From positions 1 through 64,000 of the forward strand of contig JBEKTJ010000004.1 in NCBI GenBank assembly GCA_049516155.1: a DNA stretch of 64,000 bases, written 5' to 3'. Origin of the DNA: Bog-159 sp049516155 (GTDB lineage: Bacteria; Acidobacteriota; Terriglobia; Bryobacterales; Bryobacteraceae). The notes below the pieces were generated by a model, which had not been told where the DNA came from, made no database searches, and was given only the letters and a program-made list of their open reading frames with translations. Shown here piece after piece: positions 37,030-44,742 of the stretch. Position 1 is the first letter of the stretch. The number at the start of each line of letters is the position of its first letter. The position numbers were made by a program, and so were the translations under genes.

Positions 37030-37206
37030 GTGGAGTATTTCTTCGCTTGTCCCTATTGCTGGGAGCAAATATCGATTGCCCTGGATACCTCGGTAAAGGG
37101 GCAAACCTATGTGGAGGATTGCGAGGTTTGCTGCCATCCGATTGAGGTGCAGTATACGGTGGAAGACGATGAGGTGTGCGGGCTTGAGGCCAGGGCGGTT
37201 GAGTAG
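37030..37206 (+). CDS. CPXCG-motif cysteine-rich protein, copy 2
   Basis: The 58-residue product is the paralogue of the gene at 34609, with both Cys pairs (CPYC and CEVCC) intact. Substitutions are conservative (IAL, Q, L, V), consistent with function being kept after duplication. Its upstream partner, the hydrolase, is only a fragment here, so the gene may depend on a new promoter. Confidence 0.8.
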   Translation: MEYFFACPYCWEQISIALDTSVKGQTYVEDCEVCCHPIEVQYTVEDDEVCGLEARAVE

Positions 37207-37261
37207 TTCTGCCTGAGTTGAACGAATTCGAGGGAAATCGGCTAACCTAAGGAAGAGGGCT

Positions 37262-37525
37262 ATGAACTTGACCGTGCATATTCCCGACGATCTCGCCAAC
37301 CGGTTAGGCGCCGCGGGCGAAGACCTGTCGCGCCGTGCGCTGGAAGCATTGGCAGCCGAGGCGTACAAGCACGACCGACTGACCTCGGTCGAATTGCGGC
37401 AACTCCTCGGAATTGAGACCAGCTTTCAGCTCGACGAGTTCCTCAAGGCGCACGATGTGTGGATCGAGTACACTCTCGAGGACGCCGAGCGTGAGCGCCA
37501 AGGTCTGCAACGCCTGGGTTTCTGA
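37262..37525 (+). CDS. UPF0175-family antitoxin-like protein
   Basis: The 87-residue protein starts MNLTVHIPDDLANRLG and contains RRALEALAAEAYKHDRLT and a second helix set (QLLGIETSFQLDEFLKAHDV), the UPF0175 layout (VapB-like, with an HTH-like C-terminus). It overlaps the PIN-type fragment by one base (TGATG), the usual antitoxin-toxin coupling. Since that toxin is truncated, it is probably an orphan antitoxin. Confidence 0.8.
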   Translation: MNLTVHIPDDLANRLGAAGEDLSRRALEALAAEAYKHDRLTSVELRQLLGIETSFQLDEFLKAHDVWIEYTLEDAERERQGLQRLGF

Positions 37526-37700
37526 TGCGACTGGTTGTCGCCGATACCAGCCCTATCTATTACCTCTTGTCTATTGATCGCATCGACATTCTGCCGCGGC
37601 TTTTTGGAAAAATCTTTGTTCCCGGCGCCGTGCTTGTCTTCCGCGATAAACCACCAAATGGCATCCAGGTCTACCGTCGCCTGCGGCGTGGCTGGGATTC
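37525..37700 (+). pseudogene. PIN-type (DUF3368/VapC-like) toxin, truncated
   Basis: The frame begins MRLVVADTSPIYYLLSIDRI and continues DILPRLFGKIFVPGAV, the N-terminal third of a PIN nuclease including the first catalytic Asp (VADTSP). It then changes into unrelated sequence that on the opposite strand reads as part of a ParE-like toxin. The remaining catalytic acids are missing, so RNase activity is very unlikely. Confidence 0.75.
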
Positions 37701-37710
37701 CCATATGCAC
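37640..37710 (-). pseudogene. ParE/RelE-like toxin fragment
   Basis: The minus strand reads PATPQATVDLDAIWWFIAED, the first helical hairpin of ParE-type toxins (TPQA..DL..IW.YIAED). It starts and ends inside sequence of other origin and has no complete gene. It probably marks another recombined toxin locus. Confidence 0.45.
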
Positions 37711-37813
37711 CGGTCCGGACGGCCATTTTCGATCACGCGCTGCTGTTGGGGTTTCAGGCCAATCGTCGCTGGGGTCTCCAGTCTTCAGGCTGCCGCTCCC
37801 GGCGTTCCCGCAG

Positions 37814-39223
37814 TTAGGGACGGCGCAGCGCGTGGCGCGTGCGCCACGGGGCGCGGTAGATTAATACTCCCAGGGCATTGGCCACTAATACCACGGTACA
37901 GATCTTAGCGGCATATTCCAGCCGGCTGGTCACGTCCACGATCGGATAAACCGCAATTGCCAGGGAAACCACGCTCGAGACCAATCCCGCCAATGCGGCC
38001 ACCTTCACCCACATGGGCAGACCGGCGCGCAACGCCGCGCGCCCCACCAGCGGCAGCGCGAAGAGGCCCACATAAGCCAGCGCGTAGTGCGCGATGGACG
38101 CATTCGCCAACAACTGACTGGCTTCCTGCTCGCGCACGCCCAGCATGCTCAGCAGAATGAGCGCCATCACCAGCACGGCCACAAACAGGATCGAGTTCAC
38201 GGGCGTTCCGCGCCGCGCATCCAGGCGCGCGAACCAGGCGGGCGTCAGGTGGTCCCAACCGGCGGTCATGGGTAGGCGGGTCAATCCGGTAAAGATCAGG
38301 CTGGCGGCTGCGATGGCGCGCGCAAGCAGCAATCCGATGGCAAATGGCGCGGCCCATGCGCCCACTCCCGTAGTGCCCAGCGCCGCGCGCAGGGTCTGCG
38401 GAATCGGACCGATCACATTGATCGGCTGCCCGCCTACATACGCCAGTACCGAGCTGGTGCCCAGGATGAACATCAGGCAGATTACCGGCGCCGAAATCGT
38501 CACCGATTGCCCGATGGTGCGCGCGGCATTGCGGCACTCGCCCGCCAGGATCGCAACATATTCGAACCCGCTGAGCGCGCCTACGGTCATTTGACCAAAT
38601 ACCGCCAAGCTAAACCAATCGAGCTTTGGCGGCGACCATGGAATGGCTTGGTATCGTACGGCGGCCGGCACGGGCGCCCACAACGGCAGCGTCAACAGGA
38701 TGGCGTAGGCAAGCATGATCAGCACGCTGCCCACGTTGTGCAGCCACTTGCTGACGTCGAGGCCCTGCACGGCCGCCAGCGCGATGGCCGCCATCACCGT
38801 CCCGGTCAGCAGCAGAGTGCCCAGCTTGCTGGCCGGCAGCCAGGCCGCCGCGGGACCGATCATATAGGCGATATCCGTGGGCACGACGAAGATGATCGCG
38901 CCGGCCACGATTACCGCATACACCCAGAGGTTCCACGCCGTCAGGAAGCCGGCCATCTCGCCGAAGCCGAGCTTTGCCCATTGATACAGGCCACCCTCCA
39001 GCGGCATCATGCGATTCAGCCAGATCACCACCGCCGCCAGGGGCAGATAGAACAGCAGCATGGCGCCGACCCAGAATGCCACATGCGCGCGCCCCAGCTT
39101 GGCTGCGATGCCGACCCACGACGATCCTACCACGCACAGCACTTGCGCCAGCACCAGATCGCTCAGGCCCAGTTGCTTGCGCAGGCCGGCTTGTTGTCCG
39201 GGAGCGCCAGACGCGGCAGTCAC
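37814..39223 (-). CDS. APC-superfamily amino-acid permease
   Basis: The 469-residue membrane protein has twelve predicted helices. It begins with the APC-type stretch LGLSDLVLAQVLCVVGSSWVG and has EGGLYQWAKLGFGEMAGFL, a family signature near helix 3, and GALSGFEYVAILAGECRNAARTI around helix 6. It probably imports an amino acid or amine by proton symport; the substrate is unknown. The GTG start overlaps the DUF3037 stop (GTGA), so it is co-translated with the HipA-DUF3037 pair. Its 3' end is partly copied at 36765-36886. Confidence 0.86.
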   Translation of the reverse strand: MTAASGAPGQQAGLRKQLGLSDLVLAQVLCVVGSSWVGIAAKLGRAHVAFWVGAMLLFYLPLAAVVIWLNRMMPLEGGLYQWAKLGFGEMAGFLTAWNLWVYAVIVAGAIIFVVPTDIAYMIGPAAAWLPASKLGTLLLTGTVMAAIALAAVQGLDVSKWLHNVGSVLIMLAYAILLTLPLWAPVPAAVRYQAIPWSPPKLDWFSLAVFGQMTVGALSGFEYVAILAGECRNAARTIGQSVTISAPVICLMFILGTSSVLAYVGGQPINVIGPIPQTLRAALGTTGVGAWAAPFAIGLLLARAIAAASLIFTGLTRLPMTAGWDHLTPAWFARLDARRGTPVNSILFVAVLVMALILLSMLGVREQEASQLLANASIAHYALAYVGLFALPLVGRAALRAGLPMWVKVAALAGLVSSVVSLAIAVYPIVDVTSRLEYAAKICTVVLVANALGVLIYRAPWRTRHALRRP

Positions 39224-39597
39224 GTGAGGACCAACCGATGGAAGAGTTCATCCAGGGCCGTCTGCGGCGATTCACACACCCCGCTGTGGACGGGCGACAC
39301 CTGAATGACGGTGCTGCGCGGGGCCACCAGCCATTGGAAGCGCTCCCGGCGCGATAGCTTGGCGATGGGTCCGGCATCGGGGTCTCCGGCGCAGATCTTG
39401 GGGAAGGCTTCCAGATGCTGCCGGATCAGTTCGAGATCCAGCGCCGGCCACAGCGCCCGCAGCCGCGCATGGTCGACGTGCACGCTGCAATCCAGAAACG
39501 CGCGTTCCTGGCACTGCAAGACCGCTCCCGCGTTCACGAACTCGTCGCGCTCCACGGACGGGACTATGCGCAGAATGGCGTAGTCATACGAGAGCAT
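39220..39597 (-). CDS. DUF3037-family protein
   Basis: The 125-residue soluble protein (MLSYDYAILRIVPSVERDEF, VNAGAVLQC, FPKICAGDPDAGPIAKLSRR and SPVHSGVCE) has the conserved features of DUF3037, which is often encoded beside a HipA-like kinase. The start ATG at 39597 lies inside the end of that kinase gene (14-base overlap), and the stop overlaps the permease start, so all three are tightly coupled. Function is unknown. Confidence 0.82.
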   Translation of the reverse strand: MLSYDYAILRIVPSVERDEFVNAGAVLQCQERAFLDCSVHVDHARLRALWPALDLELIRQHLEAFPKICAGDPDAGPIAKLSRRERFQWLVAPRSTVIQVSPVHSGVCESPQTALDELFHRLVLT

Positions 39598-40363
39598 TGT
39601 GCGCACGCACGGCCTCCTCCACAAATGACGATGCGGCGCTCAGCCGTTCAACCAGGTAATCGAGATAGCCTGCGCGCTTGGCCGCCGGAGTGGCCGCCCC
39701 CGATTCGGGCAACAGCCAGGTATCCGGAACATCTTCGAGCACGCCGGAAAATACGGCCTGGCCGAGCCGCGCGCGCAACGAGCTGTCGACAGCCGCAATG
39801 CGGTCGGCGCGCGGCAGCAGGACATGTTCGCGAATCGCCGGGAACGGGGATCGCGCGCGCGCCACGGGATCTTTCCAGTCGTGATGAAAATAGAGCGCCG
39901 CGCCGTGATCGATGAAGTACAGCGACTTGTGCCAGCAGAGTAGATTGGGATTGCGCGCGGTGCGGTCGACATTGGTCACGAACGCATCGAACCACACTGC
40001 GCTAGATGCCAACTCGGGCTCCGCGGTGTCGCCGGCGGCCGGATCGAACATCACCGAGCCGGGCAGAAAATCCATGCCCAGATTCGTTCCCACGCTGGCG
40101 CGCAGCAGATCGCGGATCTCGGCGTCGGGCTCGTTGCGTCCCAGCGCCGCATCCACTTCCACCAGCACCAATTCGGGCACATTGAGTCCCAGCGCGCGGC
40201 CGATGCCACCCGCTACGATCTCGGCCACCAATGCCAGCGGGCCTTGTCCCGAGCCGGTGAACTTCAACACGTAGAGGCCGAGATCGTCGGCTTCGACGAG
40301 GGCGGGCAGCGATCCGCCTTCCCGTAGCGGTGTCACATAACGCGTGGCTTGTACGGTACGCAA
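39584..40363 (-). CDS. HipA-like kinase-fold protein
   Basis: The core matches the HipA-type kinase family: ATRYVTPLREGGSLPALVEA, LYVLKFTGSGQGPLALVAE (nucleotide-binding lysine region), FVTNVDRTARNPN (catalytic Asp-Asn loop) and FIDHGAALYFH (metal-binding Asp). HipA kinases phosphorylate GltX or similar targets; the stand-alone DUF3037-linked type has no known substrate and no HipB gene beside it here. I propose the TTG at 40361-40363 as start, at the conserved LLRTVQATRY; upstream sequence is Cys/His-rich and unlikely to be coding. Length about 259 residues, shorter than toxin HipA. Confidence 0.82.
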   Translation of the reverse strand: MRTVQATRYVTPLREGGSLPALVEADDLGLYVLKFTGSGQGPLALVAEIVAGGIGRALGLNVPELVLVEVDAALGRNEPDAEIRDLLRASVGTNLGMDFLPGSVMFDPAAGDTAEPELASSAVWFDAFVTNVDRTARNPNLLCWHKSLYFIDHGAALYFHHDWKDPVARARSPFPAIREHVLLPRADRIAAVDSSLRARLGQAVFSGVLEDVPDTWLLPESGAATPAAKRAGYLDYLVERLSAASSFVEEAVRAHNALV

Positions 40364-40453
40364 GAGAAAAGTGTAGCGCACGCACGCCGGGTGCTGCGTT
40401 TTCACACACGCGCGTGAACGCGGCATGCAAAGTACGTGCGTTACATTGTTATT

Positions 40454-41353
40454 ATGACCATCGCGATTACCGGCGCTTCCGGTTTTATCGGGCGCCGGCT
40501 GATGAAGGCACTCGCCGGCGCAGACCACAGGGTGCGCGTACTGAGCCGGCACGCCGGCACGAACCTGCCACCCGGAGTGCAGCTTTACGTTTGGGATGCC
40601 ATGAAGGGCCCGCCGCCGGAAGAGAGCTTGGATGGCGTGGATGCAGTAATCCATTTGGCGGGCGAGCCCATCGCGCAGCGCTGGAACGATGAAGTAAAGC
40701 AGAAGATCCGGGAAAGCCGCGCCACGGGCACACGGAACCTGGTGCAGGCGCTTTCTACGGCCCGCCAGCGTCCGGCGGTGTTGGTCTGCGGATCGGCCAT
40801 AGGCTACTACGGCTCGCGCGGCGAAGAAATCCTGACCGAGTCCTCAGCGCCCGGCAAGGGGTTCGTGGCAGATGTTTGCGTGGCGTGGGAGAAGGAATCT
40901 GATGTAGCGGAATCGCTCGGTATTCGCCTGGTGAAACTGCGCACTGGCATGGTGCTGGGCGTCAATGGCGGCGCACTGGCCAAGATGTTGCCGCCATTCA
41001 AAGCAGGCATGGGCGGAAAAATGGGGCATGGCGATCAGTGGATGTCCTGGATCCACCTGGACGATCTGGTGGGTATCATTCAGCACGCGCTGCAAAATCC
41101 CGTGCATGGGCCGCTAAACGGGACGTCGCCCAATCCGGTCAAGAACACAGATTTCACGAAGGCCCTGGGCCACGGCCTTTCCCGGCCGGCCGTGGTCCCC
41201 ATCCCGGCCTTCACGCTGAAATTTATGTTCGGCGAGATGTCGGAATTGATGTTGGCCAGCCAACGCGTGCTGCCCAAGGCAACCGAGGCTGCGGGCTATG
41301 TATTCCGCTACCCGGCTGTGGACGCTGCGCTGGCAAATATCCTGGCGGCTTGA
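40454..41353 (+). CDS. NAD(P)-dependent epimerase/oxidoreductase of the TIGR01777 type
   Basis: The 299-residue product starts MTIAITGASGFIGRRLMKAL, a Rossmann NAD(P) motif. It contains VIHLAGEPIAQRWNDEVKQ, an active-site-type SAIGYYGSRGEE and the C-terminal MLASQRVLPKATEAAGY, the pattern of SulA/TIGR01777 epimerases. Substrate unknown; relatives are atypical SDRs. Start at the ATG 40454, 90 bases from the divergent HipA start. Confidence 0.9.
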   Translation: MTIAITGASGFIGRRLMKALAGADHRVRVLSRHAGTNLPPGVQLYVWDAMKGPPPEESLDGVDAVIHLAGEPIAQRWNDEVKQKIRESRATGTRNLVQALSTARQRPAVLVCGSAIGYYGSRGEEILTESSAPGKGFVADVCVAWEKESDVAESLGIRLVKLRTGMVLGVNGGALAKMLPPFKAGMGGKMGHGDQWMSWIHLDDLVGIIQHALQNPVHGPLNGTSPNPVKNTDFTKALGHGLSRPAVVPIPAFTLKFMFGEMSELMLASQRVLPKATEAAGYVFRYPAVDAALANILAA

Positions 41354-41424
41354 AAACAGTATACAATGCGGTGGATACTGTACAGTGGCAGGTTGGGTGC
41401 TGTTCAATACGAGTTGGAGTAAAT

Positions 41425-41601
41425 ATGTCCGAAATAGGTCAAACCAGTCCTGAAAGTGGCCGCTATCGATGTGCGATATGCGGCGCCGAAATCCACGTGG
41501 AGGCTGGGGAAGCGTTTCCAGCATGCGCCAGCAAGGACCACAGCCCGCGCTGGGTGCTCTGCGAAGAGCTTATTTTAAGCATGGCAGGCGCGGGCCGGTA
41601 G
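41425..41601 (+). CDS. small zinc-ribbon-like protein
   Basis: The 58-residue product has YRCAICGAEIHVEAGEAFPAC, a rubredoxin-type knuckle with CxxC and a third Cys, followed by HSPRWVLCEE. Such short ribbon proteins are frequent in acidobacteria. GGAG precedes the ATG at good distance. It lies on the plus strand convergent with the ADOP permease, four bases apart. Function unknown. Confidence 0.68.
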   Translation: MSEIGQTSPESGRYRCAICGAEIHVEAGEAFPACASKDHSPRWVLCEELILSMAGAGR

Positions 41602-41605
41602 CTCT

Positions 41606-44290
41606 CTACTCGTGGCGCAGTGCTTGGATAGGTTGGACTGCGGCGGCGCGCCGCGCGGGAAGGAACGCGGCCAGCACCCCGACGGCCAGCAGAACCGCGA
41701 TCGTCAACGTAAAAGTCAGCGGATCGTTTGGACGGACACCGTAGAGGAGCGATGCGCCGATACGGCCGGCGGCCAGCGACAGCGGCAACCCGATGGCCAC
41801 GCCTAGCGCGATCAGCAGCAGGCCGCCGCGCAGCACCATCCACTGGATCTTGGCCGGCGGCGCTCCGAGCGCAATCCGCAGGCCGATTTCCGCGGTACGC
41901 CGCGCGACCGAGTACGCCATAACGCCGTAGATACCGATGGCCGCCAGCAGCAAGGCCAGGCCGCCGAAAAATCCGCTCAGGGTGGCGACCATGCGGTCGA
42001 CAAAGATGGAATCGTCCACCCGCTCGCGCAGGGTGCGCGGCTCTACCAGCGCCACCTCGGGGTCGAGGCGGCTAAGCTCGCGCCGTATCGCCGGCAGCAA
42101 TGCCCCGGGTGGCGCCGGTGTGCGCACTAACAGTGTGGGATCGAACCTCACCTCGCCGTCGCGAAACGGCACGTACACGGTGGGCTTCGCGGATGTCCTC
42201 AGGCCATCGTGTAAAATGTCGCGGACCAGGCCAACAATGAAAGTCGGCTCGCCGCCCTCCGGTTTGGAGTCGTCAAAGCTAATGACGCGCCCAATAGGGT
42301 CCGCTATGCCGGGCAGATACTCGTGGATAAAAGCCTCGTTGACTACAGCGGTCTTGCGTGTGGAATGCAGGTCGCCCGCGCTGAACTCCCGGCCCTGCAG
42401 CGGTCGTATTCCAATGGTCTCGAAGTAGGCGGGACCGATGCCTTGCATTGCCACCTCGTCTCCTTCTCGTGCCGTGCGGATTGATCCGGGGACGCGAATG
42501 CCGGCGGTCCATGAGCCGCCCCGGTAAGGACCCGGCACACCATAACTAACCGATGCGATGCCGGGTAAGCCGGCCAAGCGAGCGAGCAGGATCTCGCGAT
42601 GCTTAGCCTTGTCGGCGCCCTTCCAAGCTTGGGGATAGTCCAGCGAAAAAGCAATTACGTTCTGCGTGGTGAAGCCGGGATTGATGGAGCGCAGTCCCGC
42701 CAAGCTGTGCGCGAACAATCCGGCCGCCACCACCAGCACCACGGAAAGCGCCACCTGCGTCACCACCAGAGCTTTGCGAAAGCCGGCGCGCGCGCCGCGG
42801 CCGGGTTGCTGCGATCCGCCATCTTTCAGGGCGGCCGCGGGATCGAGAGACGTTGCGCGCAAAGCCGGCGCCAGACCGAAGAGCAAGGCCGAAAGAACGG
42901 AGATACCCAGGGTGAACGCCAGCACGGCGCCATCCGGGGACACATGGAACGACTCCGCGTAGCCGGGCGGCAGAAACAGGAGCATGTAACGCTCGCCCCA
43001 AATGGCGAATGCCAGACCCAAAACGCTGCCCAGCATGGCGAGCAGCAGGCTCTCGATCAGCCATTGCCGGACCAGGCGGCGGCGCGTGGCGCCCAACGAG
43101 AAGCGCATGGCAATTTCGCGGCGGCGGGCGGCCCCGCGGGCAATCAGCAGGTTGGCAACGTTGGCGCAGGCGATCAACAGCACCAGGCCAACCGTCCCCA
43201 TCAATATCGTCAACGGCTCTCCGAAAGCCTCGCGCAGCATGGAGATGCCCAAGCCGCCGTCGCGGACTTCGATCTTCTGCGACAAGGCCCACTTGCCGAA
43301 CGCGCTATCGCGCTGGCCGCCATAGACGCTCATCAGATACTGCTGCATGATGGTGTTGGCTGCCGCCTGGACGCGGCTGCGCGATATCTCCGGCCGGCGG
43401 CGGGCCATGATCCACACCCAATGGTTGCCGGGCTGCATGATCTGGCCGGGGCTCATCATGGCGGGCGCCCACATATCGGCATGGCTTTCGACCGCCACAC
43501 CATGAAAGCCCGCCGCAGCCACGCCAATGACCGTAAGAGACTGCCCATCCACCGTTAGCACGCGGCCCAGAATGGCCGGGTCGAGCGCCATCCGGTTGCG
43601 CCAGAAATCGTGACTCAGCACCACCAGCGGGTGACCCTGCGGGACGCGGTTGTCATCGTCGGTGAAGAGCCGCCCGATGGCCGGCTTCACTCCCAAAACA
43701 TCGAAGTAATTGCCGGTGACGTACTCGCGCTCGACATATTCGACGGAATTGCTATGGCCCGGATCGAAGCGGACTTTGTCGGCGCTGCTGCGGGCGAACA
43801 CTCCGGTGAACAGATCGCCGTGCTTACGGAACTCCAGATAGAGCGGATACGCGGCGTACCCCTTGCCCCAGCCGCCGGTCCTATAGAGAGACACGAGCTG
43901 GTCCGGCTTTTCGACCGGCAGCATGCGCAGCATGAGGGCGTTGACGAAAGAAAAAATAGCGGTGTTGGCGCCGATGCCCAGCGCGAGGGAGAGCACGGCG
44001 GCCAGCGTGAATACGGGATTGCGGCGCAGGCCGCGGAGCGCATACCTCACATCCTTCGCCAGGATCTCGACCCAGGGAACTCCGCGGCGGTCGCGGTAGG
44101 ATTCTTTCATCTGCTCGAGGCCGCCAAATTCGCGGCGGGCCGCTGCGCGCGCGGCGTCCGCAGCGACGCCCTGTTGGCGCAGTTCAGCGGCGCGCATTTC
44201 CAAATGGACTTCCACTTCTTCGCTGAGCTCGCGGTCCCAGCGCCGCCGCGCGAGGAGCGAGGCCAGACGTTTCCATAGCGTGCGCATCAT
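41606..44290 (-). CDS. ADOP-family FtsX/MacB-type permease with N-terminal prefix domain
   Basis: The 894-residue protein contains an N-terminal soluble helical prefix (about 1-75, LSEEVEVHLEMRAAELRQQG). A twin FtsX permease follows: LSLALGIGANTAIFSFVN, LLIACANVANLLIARGAARR, a MacB-like periplasmic domain and a final helix triplet (GVMAYSVARRTAEIGLRIALGA). No ATPase partner is nearby, typical for ADOP members. It sits six bases after a PadR regulator gene on the same strand and is probably controlled by it. Confidence 0.9.
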   Translation of the reverse strand: MMRTLWKRLASLLARRRWDRELSEEVEVHLEMRAAELRQQGVAADAARAAARREFGGLEQMKESYRDRRGVPWVEILAKDVRYALRGLRRNPVFTLAAVLSLALGIGANTAIFSFVNALMLRMLPVEKPDQLVSLYRTGGWGKGYAAYPLYLEFRKHGDLFTGVFARSSADKVRFDPGHSNSVEYVEREYVTGNYFDVLGVKPAIGRLFTDDDNRVPQGHPLVVLSHDFWRNRMALDPAILGRVLTVDGQSLTVIGVAAAGFHGVAVESHADMWAPAMMSPGQIMQPGNHWVWIMARRRPEISRSRVQAAANTIMQQYLMSVYGGQRDSAFGKWALSQKIEVRDGGLGISMLREAFGEPLTILMGTVGLVLLIACANVANLLIARGAARRREIAMRFSLGATRRRLVRQWLIESLLLAMLGSVLGLAFAIWGERYMLLFLPPGYAESFHVSPDGAVLAFTLGISVLSALLFGLAPALRATSLDPAAALKDGGSQQPGRGARAGFRKALVVTQVALSVVLVVAAGLFAHSLAGLRSINPGFTTQNVIAFSLDYPQAWKGADKAKHREILLARLAGLPGIASVSYGVPGPYRGGSWTAGIRVPGSIRTAREGDEVAMQGIGPAYFETIGIRPLQGREFSAGDLHSTRKTAVVNEAFIHEYLPGIADPIGRVISFDDSKPEGGEPTFIVGLVRDILHDGLRTSAKPTVYVPFRDGEVRFDPTLLVRTPAPPGALLPAIRRELSRLDPEVALVEPRTLRERVDDSIFVDRMVATLSGFFGGLALLLAAIGIYGVMAYSVARRTAEIGLRIALGAPPAKIQWMVLRGGLLLIALGVAIGLPLSLAAGRIGASLLYGVRPNDPLTFTLTIAVLLAVGVLAAFLPARRAAAVQPIQALRHE

Positions 44291-44296
44291 ACCCTC

Positions 44297-44641
44297 CTAT
44301 TCGGCCACCCGCAGAAACCGGTTCATGAGCGCGACGGTGCGCTCCCAATCGTCCATTTCGCGGGCGATCTGTTTGCGGCCGGCTTTGGTCAGTTCGTAGA
44401 ACTTCGCGCGGCGATTGCTATCGGATAAGCCCCAGCGGGAGCCGATCCAGCCGCGCTGTTCCAGACGGAGCAGCGCCGGATATAAGGTGCCCTGGTTCAA
44501 TTCGAGCGCGCCGGCGGAGATTTGCTGGATGCGCTTGGCCAGCCCGAAGCCGTGTTGCGGCCCCATGGCTTGGAGGGTGCGCAGGACCATCAGGTCGAGG
44601 GTGCCCTGCAAAACGTCGGGTTTGGAATTTCTTGTAGACAT
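44297..44641 (-). CDS. PadR-family transcriptional regulator
   Basis: The 114-residue winged-helix protein (VLQGTLDLMVLRTLQAMGPQ, GFGLAKRIQQIS, LNQGTLYPALLRLEQRGWI, YELTKAGRKQIAREMDDWE) is of the PadR class. PadR regulators repress genes until a ligand or partner releases them. Its gene lies immediately upstream of the ADOP permease (six bases), the standard arrangement, so it likely controls itself and the permease. Confidence 0.94.
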   Translation of the reverse strand: MSTRNSKPDVLQGTLDLMVLRTLQAMGPQHGFGLAKRIQQISAGALELNQGTLYPALLRLEQRGWIGSRWGLSDSNRRAKFYELTKAGRKQIAREMDDWERTVALMNRFLRVAE

Positions 44642-44695
44642 CCAAAAGGAGTATGCCGCTTTTCCTTTAGAATGTCAAGAGGTAGGTAGGAGGCA

Positions 44696-44714
44696 GGCGG
44701 CCTGGGGGGCCGCC
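44696..44714. terminator. GC-rich hairpin downstream of the JAMM-like gene
   Basis: GGCGGCC (44696-44702) and GGCCGCC (44708-44714) form a perfect 7-bp stem with a five-base loop. It lies 29 bases beyond the last gene of the minus-strand operon. No T-run follows on the minus strand, so it could be a factor-dependent or attenuating structure rather than a classical terminator. Confidence 0.35.
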
Positions 44715-44742
44715 GCAGGCGCGGAGCCCGTCCCACGCCGGA

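Larger units (their letters stand above)
36887..37217. repeat. direct repeat of about 330 bp, second copy
   Basis: This is the second copy of the hydrolase-end plus CPXCG block at 34466-34797. Confidence 0.88.

Noticed and set aside
44690..44720. Rho-independent terminator after the JAMM gene
   Set aside because: A perfect stem is present but no T-run follows on the minus strand, so I list it only as a weak hairpin.
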